Shown here: positions 15,106 to 22,194 of the stretch, piece by piece
Layout: every line of letters starts with the position of its first letter
Position numbering within the stretch: the stretch's first letter is position 1
Source: RGIG5612 sp045627365
GTDB lineage: Bacteria > Bacillota > Clostridia > Lachnospirales > Lachnospiraceae
Length of the DNA: 22,194 nucleotides
Direction: 5' to 3'
Assembly (NCBI GenBank): GCA_045627365.1
Contig: JAZQNN010000020.1
Coordinates: forward strand, 1-22,194
Position numbers and translations under genes: made by a program
The notes under the pieces: generated by a model
The model's database searches: none
Seen by the model: only the letters and a program-made list of their open reading frames with translations
What the model was told of the DNA's origin: nothing

Positions 15106-16887
15106 ATGAAGAAATTACTTACAGGTAACGAAGCCGTTGCCAGAGGTGTCTGGGAAGCCGGAGCATCCTTTGCAGCAGCATACCCGGGAACCCCAAGTAC
15201 AGAGATCCTTGAGACTCTGTCCACTTTCAGTAAAGACGATATAATCGCCGAGTGGGCTCCGAATGAGAAGGCTGCAATGGAAAGTGCACTCGGTGCTTCC
15301 ATGGCCGGCATCAGAAGTTTCGCAGCTATGAAGTGTGTTGGTGTTAACGCATCTGCAGACCCATGGATGTGCTTCTCATACACCGGATGCAATGCGGGAA
15401 TGGTAGTAGCTGTAGCAGATGAGCCGGGACAGCAGTCATCCGGCCAGAGTGCTCAGGACGACAGGACCTTCTTCAAGCATGCCCGCTATCCTTTCTTTGA
15501 TCCCTCCAATAGCCAGGAAGCCAAGGATATGGCCAAGGCAGCTTACGAAATCAGTGAGAAGGAGGATACCCTTGTTGTTCTTAGAATGACCACCCGTGTC
15601 TGCCATTCAAAGACTATCGTTGAGCTTGGAGAGCGCGTAACAGTTGAGCCAAAGCAGTATGTTAAAAATGCTGCCAAGTTCATCCCTGTTCCTGCCAACT
15701 CACCGGCACTGGTAAAGCACACATATGACAAGCTGGAAAATCTTAAGGAATATTCTGAGAACTGCCCGTTCAACAGAGAAGAAATGCATTCCACCAAGAT
15801 CGGTATCGTATGCTCCGGCTGTGCATACTACTTTGCAAAGGAAGTTTTCGGAGATAACGCTTCTTATTACAAGATCGGTTTCGTTAATCCGCTTCCTATT
15901 GAGAGCCTGAAGGCATTTGCTGCCAAAGTTGATAAGGTATATGTTGTTGAGGAGACCGATCCTCTTATCGAGAACGAAATGAAACTTGCCGGCATCGACT
16001 GCATCGGCAAGGAAGTTCTTCCGATGACCGGCGAACTTCTTCCGGACGTTCTGCGTGAAAAGCTTCTGGGAATCGCTCCGAAGCATGCCGATATCGACCG
16101 CACAAAGATCGTAGGCCGTCCTCCTTCATTCTGCGCAGGCTGCCCACACAGAGGTCTTTTCTATGTTCTGGGCAAAATGAAGAATATCATGGTCTCATCA
16201 GATATCGGCTGCTACAGCTTATCCCTCGGCGAACCGTACTATGCCGGAGATGCCGGAATCTGCATGGGCTCAAGCATCAGTTTGGGACACGGGTTCCAGA
16301 AGGGTATGAATTTCAAGGGCGGCAATATGCGTACAGTGTCCGTTCTCGGCGATTCAACCTTCTTCCACACAGGAATTCCTTCACTTATTGATGTTGCTTA
16401 CAACAATAGTAATACAGTCAATATCATCCTTGACAACCGTATCACGGGCATGACCGGACATCAGCAGAATCCGGGCTCAGGGTTTACTGCCCAGGGCGAT
16501 GAAGCTGTTGAAGGAGATATCCCGGCAATTTGCCGCGCGATCGGAATCAAGCACGTTGTAACCGTCAACCCTAACGATCTGGCTGCAGTGAAGAAAGCTT
16601 TGGATGATGCTCTTGCACTTGATGAGCCGTCAGTTATCATTACACGTTGGCCATGCGCTCTGAAGAAATTCTCCGCACAGGACAAGAGTGAATTCCCTGA
16701 CCTCTTCAAAGCACGCTACAAAGTTGACGCTGACAAATGTATCGGCTGCAAGCTCTGCCTTAAGGTTGGCTGCCCGGCTGTTTCATTCGACGTTGCAACC
16801 AAGAAATCCTCTATTGGCAATGACTGTCTCGGATGCTCTGTCTGCGCTCAGGTTTGTCCAAAAGATGCTATCGTAAAGGAGGACTGA
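15106..16887 (+). CDS. iorA: Indolepyruvate ferredoxin oxidoreductase, alpha subunit
   Basis: The protein has 593 residues from the ATG at 15106 (ACGGAG 9 bp upstream); the frame runs open to 14941 only inside the RraA2 gene. It begins KKLLTGNEAVARG, typical of IorA. The TPP-binding half contains CAGCPHRG, SSDIGCYSL, VLGDSTFFHTGI and DNRITGMTGHQ. The C-terminus (545-585) carries two [4Fe-4S] ferredoxin motifs, CIGCKLCLKVGC (CX2CX2CX4C) and CLGCSVCAQVCP. With IorB it oxidatively decarboxylates 2-oxoacids (classically aryl pyruvates) to acyl-CoA with ferredoxin as acceptor, an oxygen-sensitive anaerobic reaction. Here it sits between an RraA-type gene and an alpha/beta hydrolase gene, so a pathway-specific 2-oxoacid is possible. 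Confidence 0.93.
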   Translation: MKKLLTGNEAVARGVWEAGASFAAAYPGTPSTEILETLSTFSKDDIIAEWAPNEKAAMESALGASMAGIRSFAAMKCVGVNASADPWMCFSYTGCNAGMVVAVADEPGQQSSGQSAQDDRTFFKHARYPFFDPSNSQEAKDMAKAAYEISEKEDTLVVLRMTTRVCHSKTIVELGERVTVEPKQYVKNAAKFIPVPANSPALVKHTYDKLENLKEYSENCPFNREEMHSTKIGIVCSGCAYYFAKEVFGDNASYYKIGFVNPLPIESLKAFAAKVDKVYVVEETDPLIENEMKLAGIDCIGKEVLPMTGELLPDVLREKLLGIAPKHADIDRTKIVGRPPSFCAGCPHRGLFYVLGKMKNIMVSSDIGCYSLSLGEPYYAGDAGICMGSSISLGHGFQKGMNFKGGNMRTVSVLGDSTFFHTGIPSLIDVAYNNSNTVNIILDNRITGMTGHQQNPGSGFTAQGDEAVEGDIPAICRAIGIKHVVTVNPNDLAAVKKALDDALALDEPSVIITRWPCALKKFSAQDKSEFPDLFKARYKVDADKCIGCKLCLKVGCPAVSFDVATKKSSIGNDCLGCSVCAQVCPKDAIVKED

Positions 16888-16891
16888 CAAA

Positions 16892-17470
16892 ATGACTAAA
16901 AGTATTTTATTAGTAGGTGTTGGCGGACAGGGAACCATTACCGCTGCCAAACTTCTTACAATCGGTCTTATGGAAGCCGGATATGACGTTAAAATGAGTG
17001 AGATCCACGGAATGAGCCAGCGTGGCGGAAGTGTTTCCTCACATGTTAGATACAGCGTTGACGGTGAAGTTTGCTCGCCTGTTATCGGCTCACAGGATGC
17101 CGATATTCTGGTTGCATTCGAGCAGATGGAAGCCCTTCGCTGGGCAGATAATGTAAAGCCTGACGGTGCTATCGTTACCAGTACAGAGAAGATCAACAGC
17201 CTTCCTATTCTGACCGGAAGCGTTCCGTATCCTGACGGGATCATCGAAGAGCTTGGCAAGGTTGCCAAAACTGTGGTTACCGTTGACGCTGCCGTTGAGG
17301 CTGCCAAGATCGGTAATTCCAAAGTCAGCAACGTTATCCTTCTGGGAGCCATCGTTAAATACATGGGCCTTGAGAAGATCGACTGGGAACAGATAATCAG
17401 AGATAATGTTAAGCCTGCCTTCGTTGAAATGAATCTTCAGGCACTGGAAGTTGGTAAAAAACTCATTTAA
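16892..17470 (+). CDS. iorB: Indolepyruvate ferredoxin oxidoreductase, beta subunit
   Basis: The protein has 192 residues, typical for IorB and the POR gamma domain. It opens with a nucleotide-binding-like VGVGGQGTITAAKLL, followed by the family motif SEIHGMSQRGGSVSSHVRY. It starts 4 bp after the iorA stop; its ribosome-binding site AAAGGAGG lies inside the iorA coding region, indicating coupled translation and one-to-one subunit supply. It has no iron-sulfur motif of its own. Cytosolic complex with IorA. Confidence 0.93.
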   Translation: MTKSILLVGVGGQGTITAAKLLTIGLMEAGYDVKMSEIHGMSQRGGSVSSHVRYSVDGEVCSPVIGSQDADILVAFEQMEALRWADNVKPDGAIVTSTEKINSLPILTGSVPYPDGIIEELGKVAKTVVTVDAAVEAAKIGNSKVSNVILLGAIVKYMGLEKIDWEQIIRDNVKPAFVEMNLQALEVGKKLI

Positions 17471-17482
17471 GGAGACCCGCAA

Positions 17483-18724
17483 TTGATTAAAGAAATTATC
17501 GGCCACGCAGGACAGGCCAATATCCTCGTATATGATCCCGGCCAGAATGACCCCCGTTCCAAGATTTGCATCTGCATGATGTACGGCAGTTCTCGTATGA
17601 CTGACAAACTCCAGAATCCTTTTATGGAAAGATTCGCACAGATGGGCTACAGATCCGCCAACTGTGCACCCCGCAACGGACTTTTTATCAGTCAGGTCCA
17701 GTGGTTCAGTGAGTGCCAGAAGTGGATCCGCGCAAACATAGAAGGCGTAGAGAAAATCGTCCTTTGGGGCAACAGCCGCGGATGCAACCTGACCAGCGCA
17801 TACCAGCGTATAGCCGAGAACGGGGCACAGACATTTCAGGGGCCTGACATGATAATGCCAATTCCTGACATGGAACTGATCCCTGCCGATGGCATTATCC
17901 ACTGCGATGCCAATTACGGTTTTATGGTCAACCATATGTTTTCACTGGCATCCAACCTGAAAGATGATTTTGTGATCGGTGACCGCACAAGCCCTGAGCT
18001 TGATCCTATCGCGCCGGAAAACGGATTCGATCCGGCTACCGGCAGAGCTGTTTATAACAAGGATTTCGCAAGATCAGTCATGAAAGCCCAGGCCAGACGT
18101 TACAATCGTCTTCTGAAATTGGCCGGGGAGCGCATGGACCTGATCAAAGCGGGGAAAGGTATGTTCAAAGACGACGAGCCTTTCACCGTTGTTATGGGTT
18201 TTGGCAACGTGAACACGTACCAGATGTACACGCATGACTTAAGATTCTTCAGTCATACCAATAGACCGCAGAATCTTATTCACAAAGACGGTTCTATCAC
18301 AAATGAAATCGTTAATACTGTACGTGCGCCGAAGAAAGTCCCCGATGATTGGGAATGCATCGATAAAGGTTTTCAGACAAGAGTCAGCGAATATCTTTAT
18401 TGCGGCATGCACGTTAACGAAGACGAGTTCTATTACGATGAGACCGGCGTATACGGCGTAGAGCTGGACAATAATTTCACAAGTGCCCAAGGAAACGCAG
18501 CATATATCAGCTGTCCTACTCTTGCGATCGGCAGGACCGACGGTTTCGAATTTATCGTTGCCGAACTTATTGTTGATCGTTCGATTGCAGACATAAAAGA
18601 ATGCATTTTCATTGAAGGAATGACGCATGGAGGCGGCTGCAATGATCCCGAAAAATACGGAGATGTAGTTGCTCTCGAATATAACTACATCGATCAGTGG
18701 CTTCACAAAACTTATAACATATAA
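17483..18724 (+). CDS. Alpha/beta hydrolase (large, copy 2)
   Basis: The protein has 413 residues starting at a TTG (17483); AAGGAGA ends 8 bp upstream and no ATG fits better. The nucleophile elbow is GNSRGC (96-101, Ser98). A likely acid lies in RTDGFEF (Asp353 or Glu356) and the likely catalytic His is His382 in IEGMTHGGG. It is homologous to the protein at 326-1654 but lacks that protein's roughly 25 N-terminal residues and differs at the elbow (GNSRGC against GHSGGG). No signal peptide. It is the last gene of the RraA2-iorA-iorB operon, 12 bp after iorB, and is followed by a strong terminator. CoA-thioester, ester or C-C bond hydrolysis would each fit next to IorAB; the substrate is unknown. 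Confidence 0.83.
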   Translation: MIKEIIGHAGQANILVYDPGQNDPRSKICICMMYGSSRMTDKLQNPFMERFAQMGYRSANCAPRNGLFISQVQWFSECQKWIRANIEGVEKIVLWGNSRGCNLTSAYQRIAENGAQTFQGPDMIMPIPDMELIPADGIIHCDANYGFMVNHMFSLASNLKDDFVIGDRTSPELDPIAPENGFDPATGRAVYNKDFARSVMKAQARRYNRLLKLAGERMDLIKAGKGMFKDDEPFTVVMGFGNVNTYQMYTHDLRFFSHTNRPQNLIHKDGSITNEIVNTVRAPKKVPDDWECIDKGFQTRVSEYLYCGMHVNEDEFYYDETGVYGVELDNNFTSAQGNAAYISCPTLAIGRTDGFEFIVAELIVDRSIADIKECIFIEGMTHGGGCNDPEKYGDVVALEYNYIDQWLHKTYNI

Positions 18725-18744
18725 AAGGTTTCTCCTCTTGTATG

Positions 18745-18780
18745 AAAATCGACCGGATGTAACAGTCCGGTCGATTTTTT
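18745..18780 (+). terminator. Rho-independent terminator of the iorAB operon
   Basis: A perfect 13-bp stem AAAATCGACCGGA (18745-18757) / TCCGGTCGATTTT (18766-18778) with an 8-nt loop ends in a run of six T. It is placed 21 bp after the hydrolase stop codon. Confidence 0.94.
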
Positions 18781-18782
18781 AT

Positions 18783-18810
18783 TTTACATAGAAAATAATA
18801 ATGTTATAAT
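18783..18810 (+). promoter_or_regulatory. Sigma-A promoter of the LysR gene
   Basis: TTTACA (18783-18788), a 16-bp spacer and a perfect TATAAT (18805-18810), about 40 bp before the ATG. It starts directly after the preceding terminator, so the regulator has its own transcription unit. Confidence 0.75.
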
Positions 18811-18850
18811 ATTCTTTAGCAATTCGGCTTATCTATAAAAGGAGGTTAAT

Positions 18851-19750
18851 ATGACAATCACGCAAATGCAATACTTTGTTGCAGTATGTGAATATGGAAG
18901 CATCTCCAAATCGTCTGAAATAATTCATATTTCACAGCCTACCATTTCCATGGCTATAAAAACACTCGAGGAGGAGTTTGGAATTGCCCTTTTCACCAGA
19001 GAGTCTCGAAAACTTATCATGACTCAGGAGGGCGTTTACGTTTATAACCAGGTAATAGATATTCTGAAAAAAATAGAGGACCTGTCAACTTACATGTCCG
19101 AGATCGGCAAACATCAAAGCCACCTTTCCCTCGGCATCCCGGTCTTCTCCGGCGCATTCCTCTGCGCAGATGCCCTGAAGCAGTTCCGCATTGACCATGA
19201 AGATATCCTGCTTAACGTAGTACAGTGCAGCTCCATGGAGGCAATTGACAACCTTAATAATGGGGCGCTTTCTGCGGCGATCATCGTTGACCGGAACCTG
19301 TCTATCAGCAGCGACATTGAAAAAGTACCTTTGCTTGAAACCTGCTTTAAGATCTGCATGGGACCCGATCATCCTTTGGCCGATAAAAAGTCGATCTCAA
19401 TAGAGGATCTTCTTAATTATCCGCTGGTCATGAACAAGGAAGATTCTTATATGACTACAGAAGTCAAGAAACGTTTCTGGAGTAAGGGTTATGTCCCGAA
19501 CATTTCGTCATTTGTTCCGAAGCTGTCCCTAATAAGGAATTGCCTGACCGACAACAGAAGCCTTACTTTCCTGTACGATGACCTGGCCAGTTCACTTCCT
19601 GACATCGTTTCAGTTCCGTTTGACGAAGATTTTCTTGTTACCTTTGCCCTCGTTTGGAACAAAAACAAGGCCAAAAGTAAGAAACTCCAATCTCTTCTTG
19701 AGTGCATAAAAAATCAGGACTTCAAGAACTACGAAGCGTTATTAATATAA
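18851..19750 (+). CDS. LysR-family transcriptional regulator
   Basis: The protein has 299 residues, standard LTTR length. The N-terminal winged helix-turn-helix is clear: TQMQYFVAVCEYGSISKSSE, then ISQPTISMAIKTLEEEFGIALFTR. The linker helix and the C-terminal effector-binding domain (about 90-290, with LSLGIPVFSG and ICMGPDHPLAD) follow. AAGGAGGT precedes the ATG. It is the only regulator in the window and is expected to sense a pathway intermediate and activate the neighbouring operons. Its natural targets would be the aconitase-like pair (convergent, immediately downstream), the iorAB operon and the divergent region at 4956-5179; none of these targets is proven. Confidence 0.93.
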   Translation: MTITQMQYFVAVCEYGSISKSSEIIHISQPTISMAIKTLEEEFGIALFTRESRKLIMTQEGVYVYNQVIDILKKIEDLSTYMSEIGKHQSHLSLGIPVFSGAFLCADALKQFRIDHEDILLNVVQCSSMEAIDNLNNGALSAAIIVDRNLSISSDIEKVPLLETCFKICMGPDHPLADKKSISIEDLLNYPLVMNKEDSYMTTEVKKRFWSKGYVPNISSFVPKLSLIRNCLTDNRSLTFLYDDLASSLPDIVSVPFDEDFLVTFALVWNKNKAKSKKLQSLLECIKNQDFKNYEALLI

Positions 19751-19754
19751 AACG

Positions 19755-19781
19755 AAAAGGGGAGCATCTGCTCCCCTTTTT
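19755..19781. terminator. Bidirectional terminator between LysR and the aconitase-like genes
   Basis: A 10-bp stem AAAAGGGGAG / CTCCCCTTTT around the loop CATCTG lies 4 bp after the LysR stop. The flanking T-runs (TTTTT on plus; TTTTCGTTTT on minus) serve both convergent units. Confidence 0.9.
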
Positions 19782-19800
19782 CATAGTTTCTTCATTCGGC

Positions 19801-20334
19801 TTATTTGTTCTGTGCAAGAATTCCTTTCCAATAAGGGATCAGTCCACCTGCATTAATGATATTAACAGCAAGTTCTGAAAGAGGCTCGCCCTGAAGGACC
19901 TGACCTGTTGTCTCATTCTTGACTACGCCGGTAGCCATATCACCGGTAACGATATCTCCCTGTGAAACTGCCTTTGAAATGCCCGGGCATACGATAATAG
20001 GGTTGCCCAGATTGATGCAGTTACGGAAGAAAATTCTGTTGATATCGTCAGCAATGATCAGCTTGATTCCGCTGCCCTTTACGGTCAGGGATGGATCATC
20101 ATTTGACTTGAAGCCGCCGCCAAGGTCAACGCCTGAGATAAATACTTCGTATCCAAGTTCCTTGAATGCGCCTGGCTTGTCTTTGAATTCTTCAACCAAT
20201 GGCTCAAGCATCCAGTTGCCTAATTTCTCAGCATTTGCTCCGCATTCTTTCCATCTAGCCGGTGAGCTGATCAAATAGGAAGTTACATTATCGCCTGTTA
20301 CATAGGCCTTTCCGGAAATCGCATTATTACTCAT
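19801..20334 (-). CDS. Aconitase-family small subunit (LeuD-like swivel domain) with altered active-site loop
   Basis: The protein has 177 residues, and the LeuD-like framework is clear: GKAYVTGDNVTSYLI at the start, then GYEVFISGVDLGGG, IKLIIADDINRIFFRNCINLGNPIIVC, and the C-terminal NAGGLIPYWKG. The two functional loops differ from the family. The usual GDN-I-DTD is GDN-V-TSY (residues 14-20), and the GSSREHAP loop that carries the catalytic Ser and substrate-binding Arg reads GFKSNDDP (74-81). It lies 12 bp after the large-subunit gene in a two-gene operon, and its ribosome-binding site is strong. Either the reaction or substrate is unusual, or another residue takes over. Likely a hydratase/isomerase of a hydroxy-dicarboxylate; not assignable to leucine synthesis. 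Confidence 0.82.
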   Translation of the reverse strand: MSNNAISGKAYVTGDNVTSYLISSPARWKECGANAEKLGNWMLEPLVEEFKDKPGAFKELGYEVFISGVDLGGGFKSNDDPSLTVKGSGIKLIIADDINRIFFRNCINLGNPIIVCPGISKAVSQGDIVTGDMATGVVKNETTGQVLQGEPLSELAVNIINAGGLIPYWKGILAQNK

Positions 20335-20346
20335 TGTACATACCTC

Positions 20347-21600
20347 CTATTTCAGATAATCTCTTGGATCAGTGATCACGCCGGTGAGCGCTGAAGCAGC
20401 AACGATATACGGTGATGCAAGATAAACCTCAGATGTCGGGTCGCCCATTCTTGCTTTCCAGTTTCTGTTGGTCGTGCTGATGCATCTTTCGCCGTATCCG
20501 ATGCAGCCTTCGCCCTGTCCGCCGCAGCTTGCGCAGCTAGGTCCTAAGATCGCAGCGCCTGCATCAAGAAATACCTCAGCAAGGCCTGAGCTGATGAGCT
20601 CACGATAGATCTTTGTACTTGCAGGAACTACCAGCATACGTACATCCGGATGGATCTTCTTTCCGCGGATGATCTCAGCAGCTTCTGCAAAATCCTGGAA
20701 ACGTCCATTTGTGCATGAGCCGAGGAATGCCTGATGGATTTTTGTGCCTACTACATCCCCAACTGGATGAACATTGCTTACATCAAATGGGCATGCTACC
20801 GAAGGCTCAAGAGTATCAAGATCGATCTCGTATGTTGCGCAATATGTTGCGTCCGGATCAGAATCCATATAGTAAGCTTTAGCATCTCCGATATAATCAG
20901 CAACGAGCTGATCTGCCGGGAAGATTCCGCATTTAGCACCGGTCTCACATACTTCGTTACAGATAGTGAAACGTCCTGCTACGCTGATCTCGTGAGCGTA
21001 GTCTCCGCGGAACTCAACGCATTTATAGTTGAAATCAACAAGTGAACCAAGTGTATTAACTGCCAGAGCGATGTCTTTAGCTGAAACGCCTGTGCGTGGT
21101 CTGCCCTTGAGGTTAACGAGAATAGTCTCAGGAACCTTCATCCACATCTTGCCTGTTGCCATGATAATGGCTGCATCGGATGAGTTGCATCCTGCTGCGA
21201 TACATCCAAGTCCGCCGTATGTTGTAGCGTGTGAGTCTGTACCTGTTGCAATTTCGTCCGGGCGGGTAAAGTTCTCGAGCATCAGCTGATGTCCGACGCC
21301 ATGTCTTCCTATCTCAAGGAAAAGCGGCAGTTTGTACTTGTTGCAGAATTCTCTGTCACGAACAAGATTGTTGGCAGCCTTAACATCAACCGGCGGGATC
21401 TGATGGTCAGGTCCAACCAGTACCCTCTCAGGATACATAACCTTGTCTACGCCCAAATCTTCAAAGCTTCTGAAAACTGTAGGAGCATTCAGGTCATTGA
21501 CCAGAAGGCGGTCAACAACAACGTCAACGATCATTCCGGGCTTAACTTCAGGTAAGCCGGCTTTTTTTGCTATGATTTTTTCTGCTAGTGTATGTCCCAT
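20347..21600 (-). CDS. Aconitase-family large subunit (LeuC/homoaconitase/dimethylmalate dehydratase-like)
   Basis: The protein has 417 residues, the short two-subunit type found in archaea and clostridia. The [4Fe-4S] ligands are present: Cys296 in LGSCTNG, and Cys356 and Cys359 in GPSCASC. TDSHATTYGGLG (121-132) and ISTTNRNWKARMG (374-386) are intact family motifs. It should dehydrate or isomerise a hydroxy-di- or tricarboxylate. No leuA, leuB or other leucine-biosynthesis gene is nearby; the neighbours are catabolic and a LysR gene. By analogy with the aconitase-family 2,3-dimethylmalate dehydratase of nicotinate-fermenting clostridia, a catabolic role is likely. The start is supported by GGAGG 6 bp before ATG. 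Confidence 0.87.
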   Translation of the reverse strand: MGHTLAEKIIAKKAGLPEVKPGMIVDVVVDRLLVNDLNAPTVFRSFEDLGVDKVMYPERVLVGPDHQIPPVDVKAANNLVRDREFCNKYKLPLFLEIGRHGVGHQLMLENFTRPDEIATGTDSHATTYGGLGCIAAGCNSSDAAIIMATGKMWMKVPETILVNLKGRPRTGVSAKDIALAVNTLGSLVDFNYKCVEFRGDYAHEISVAGRFTICNEVCETGAKCGIFPADQLVADYIGDAKAYYMDSDPDATYCATYEIDLDTLEPSVACPFDVSNVHPVGDVVGTKIHQAFLGSCTNGRFQDFAEAAEIIRGKKIHPDVRMLVVPASTKIYRELISSGLAEVFLDAGAAILGPSCASCGGQGEGCIGYGERCISTTNRNWKARMGDPTSEVYLASPYIVAASALTGVITDPRDYLK

Positions 21601-21639
21601 TTAGAACCTCCTTATACATAGCCTTTTATGCTAGTTTCC

Positions 21640-21645
21640 ATTATA
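21640..21645 (-). promoter_or_regulatory. Candidate -10 box of the aconitase-like operon
   Basis: A perfect TATAAT on the minus strand lies 40 bp before the ATG at 21600, but the -35 position reads TTTTCT, far from consensus. This pattern suits an activator-dependent promoter, and the LysR protein is the obvious candidate. Confidence 0.45.
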
Positions 21646-21696
21646 TGGGTTTGGAGGTTAAAAGAAAAATAAGAATACTAAAAGAACAGTTTACAA

Positions 21697-21724
21697 AAAA
21701 CTAAAATATCCGTTTACAGATATT
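21697..21724 (-). terminator. Weak terminator at the end of the HAD phosphatase gene
   Basis: On the minus strand, an AT-rich 6-bp stem AATATC / GATATT (21705-21724, 8-nt loop) spans the stop codon region and is followed by TTAG and TTTTTT. The stem is weak, so the call is tentative. Confidence 0.4.
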
Positions 21725-22194
21725 TCAGGACCTCTTCGATCACCTGTGCGACCCCGTCTTCATCGCAATGCGGTGCAACAATTTGTGCCTTGTCGCGTAT
21801 CCACTCTGCGGCATTGGCCATGGCCACACCGTAGCCTGCTGCCTCGATCATAGGAACATCATTGGCTCCGTCGCCAAAGGCCATGCCGTTTTCCGGACCA
21901 AATCCGAGGATCCGGCTCAACGCTTTGATTCCCTCGCCTTTTGTCGCACCGGGAGCATTCATTTCTATATTCGTTTCACAGCTGCTGGTGAGCACCAGAT
22001 CCGGGATCCGCGCCTTCAGCTCCGGCATGAATTTATCCCGTTCTGCGCTGCTATGGAAAAACATCTGCTGTTTCTGCACCGGGCGGCCGTTTTTCTGCAG
22101 GTATTTTCTGATATTTTCAACAGGTGAGCGCATGCTCTTTACAAAGTCAAAAAGAGTGGTCTCCGGAATATAATCTCCAAGCTGCTCATACATT
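21714..22194 (-). CDS. Cof-type HAD-superfamily phosphatase, C-terminal part (partial)
   Basis: About 160 residues are visible; the gene enters from the right edge. The first Met in view (22191-22193) is probably internal, because Cof-type proteins are usually around 270 residues and the N-terminal DxD motif is missing. The C-terminal HAD signature is clear: the Lys of GATKGEGIKAL, then MAFGDGANDVPMIEAAGYGVAMANA, the motif IV acidic box and its sequel. These proteins dephosphorylate sugar phosphates, FMN or similar metabolites in the cytosol. It looks like a resident gene bordering the catabolic locus on the right. Confidence 0.9.
   Translation of the reverse strand, partial: MYEQLGDYIPETTLFDFVKSMRSPVENIRKYLQKNGRPVQKQQMFFHSSAERDKFMPELKARIPDLVLTSSCETNIEMNAPGATKGEGIKALSRILGFGPENGMAFGDGANDVPMIEAAGYGVAMANAAEWIRDKAQIVAPHCDEDGVAQVIEEVLKYL

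Noticed and set aside
17090..17935. 281-residue open frame on the minus strand
   Set aside because: It lies antisense to iorB and the second hydrolase, both of which have clear family motifs and ribosome-binding sites. The peptide shows no recognisable domain.
19801..21600. leuCD of leucine biosynthesis
   Set aside because: No leuA or leuB nearby, a catabolic neighbourhood, and the small subunit lacks the usual catalytic loop.
1..22194. CRISPR arrays, tRNA or rRNA genes, insertion sequences, phage or toxin-antitoxin genes
   Set aside because: Read on both strands; no spaced repeats, tRNA-like folds, transposases or terminal inverted repeats were seen.

Overview
The window looks like a chromosomal segment of an anaerobic Bacillota (Clostridia, plausibly Lachnospiraceae). 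Evidence: strong GGAGG ribosome-binding sites throughout, sigma-A-type promoters, AT-rich intergenic DNA, a ferredoxin-linked 2-oxoacid oxidoreductase (IorAB) and an aconitase-family pair of the short two-subunit type. The taxonomic call is an inference. The ends are ordinary genes: the 3' end of glyA on the left and the 3' part of a Cof-type HAD phosphatase gene on the right. Between them lies about 21 kb that reads as one catabolic and uptake locus whose substrate I cannot name.

Layout, left to right. (1) 326-4955, minus strand: five-gene operon read as DUF6282 metal-dependent hydrolase, LmbE/PIG-L protein resembling GalB (4-oxalomesaconate hydratase), RraA-type aldolase, 4,5-dihydroxyphthalate-decarboxylase-like protein, alpha/beta hydrolase. 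(2) 4956-5179: divergent control region with a good promoter each way. (3) 5180-6337, plus strand: first M29/NicX-like metalloprotein. (4) 6440-13268, minus strand: second NicX-like paralogue followed by a complete Opp/Dpp-type ABC importer (binding lipoprotein, two permeases, two ATPases), with a 13-bp perfect hairpin between the binding-protein gene and the permease genes. (5) 13400-14221, minus strand: two-helix membrane protein with a TPM-like domain, apparently unrelated. (6) 14406-18724, plus strand: second RraA-type protein, IorA, IorB, second alpha/beta hydrolase. (7) 18851-19750, plus strand: LysR regulator. (8) 19801-21600, minus strand: aconitase-family large and small subunits.

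How they could work together (inference): the importer brings in a peptide-like or carboxylated (hetero)aromatic compound. The metal-dependent NicX-like proteins, the alpha/beta hydrolases and the DUF6282 hydrolase open or trim it, and the decarboxylase-like protein removes a carboxylate. The GalB-like hydratase and RraA-type aldolases cleave a branched oxo-acid to pyruvate plus a second oxo-acid. The aconitase-like pair moves or removes a hydroxyl group, and IorAB oxidises a 2-oxoacid to an acyl-CoA. LysR would switch the set on. Several of these families are best known from oxygen-dependent gallate/protocatechuate and nicotinate pathways, which is odd in an apparently anaerobic genome.

Three protein families (NicX-like, RraA-like, alpha/beta hydrolase) are present as pairs. 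The small aconitase-like subunit has lost the family's catalytic Ser-Arg loop. A short out-of-frame tail after the first hydrolase resembles the C-terminus of a LivF-type ATPase, suggesting a recombination scar at the left edge of the locus.
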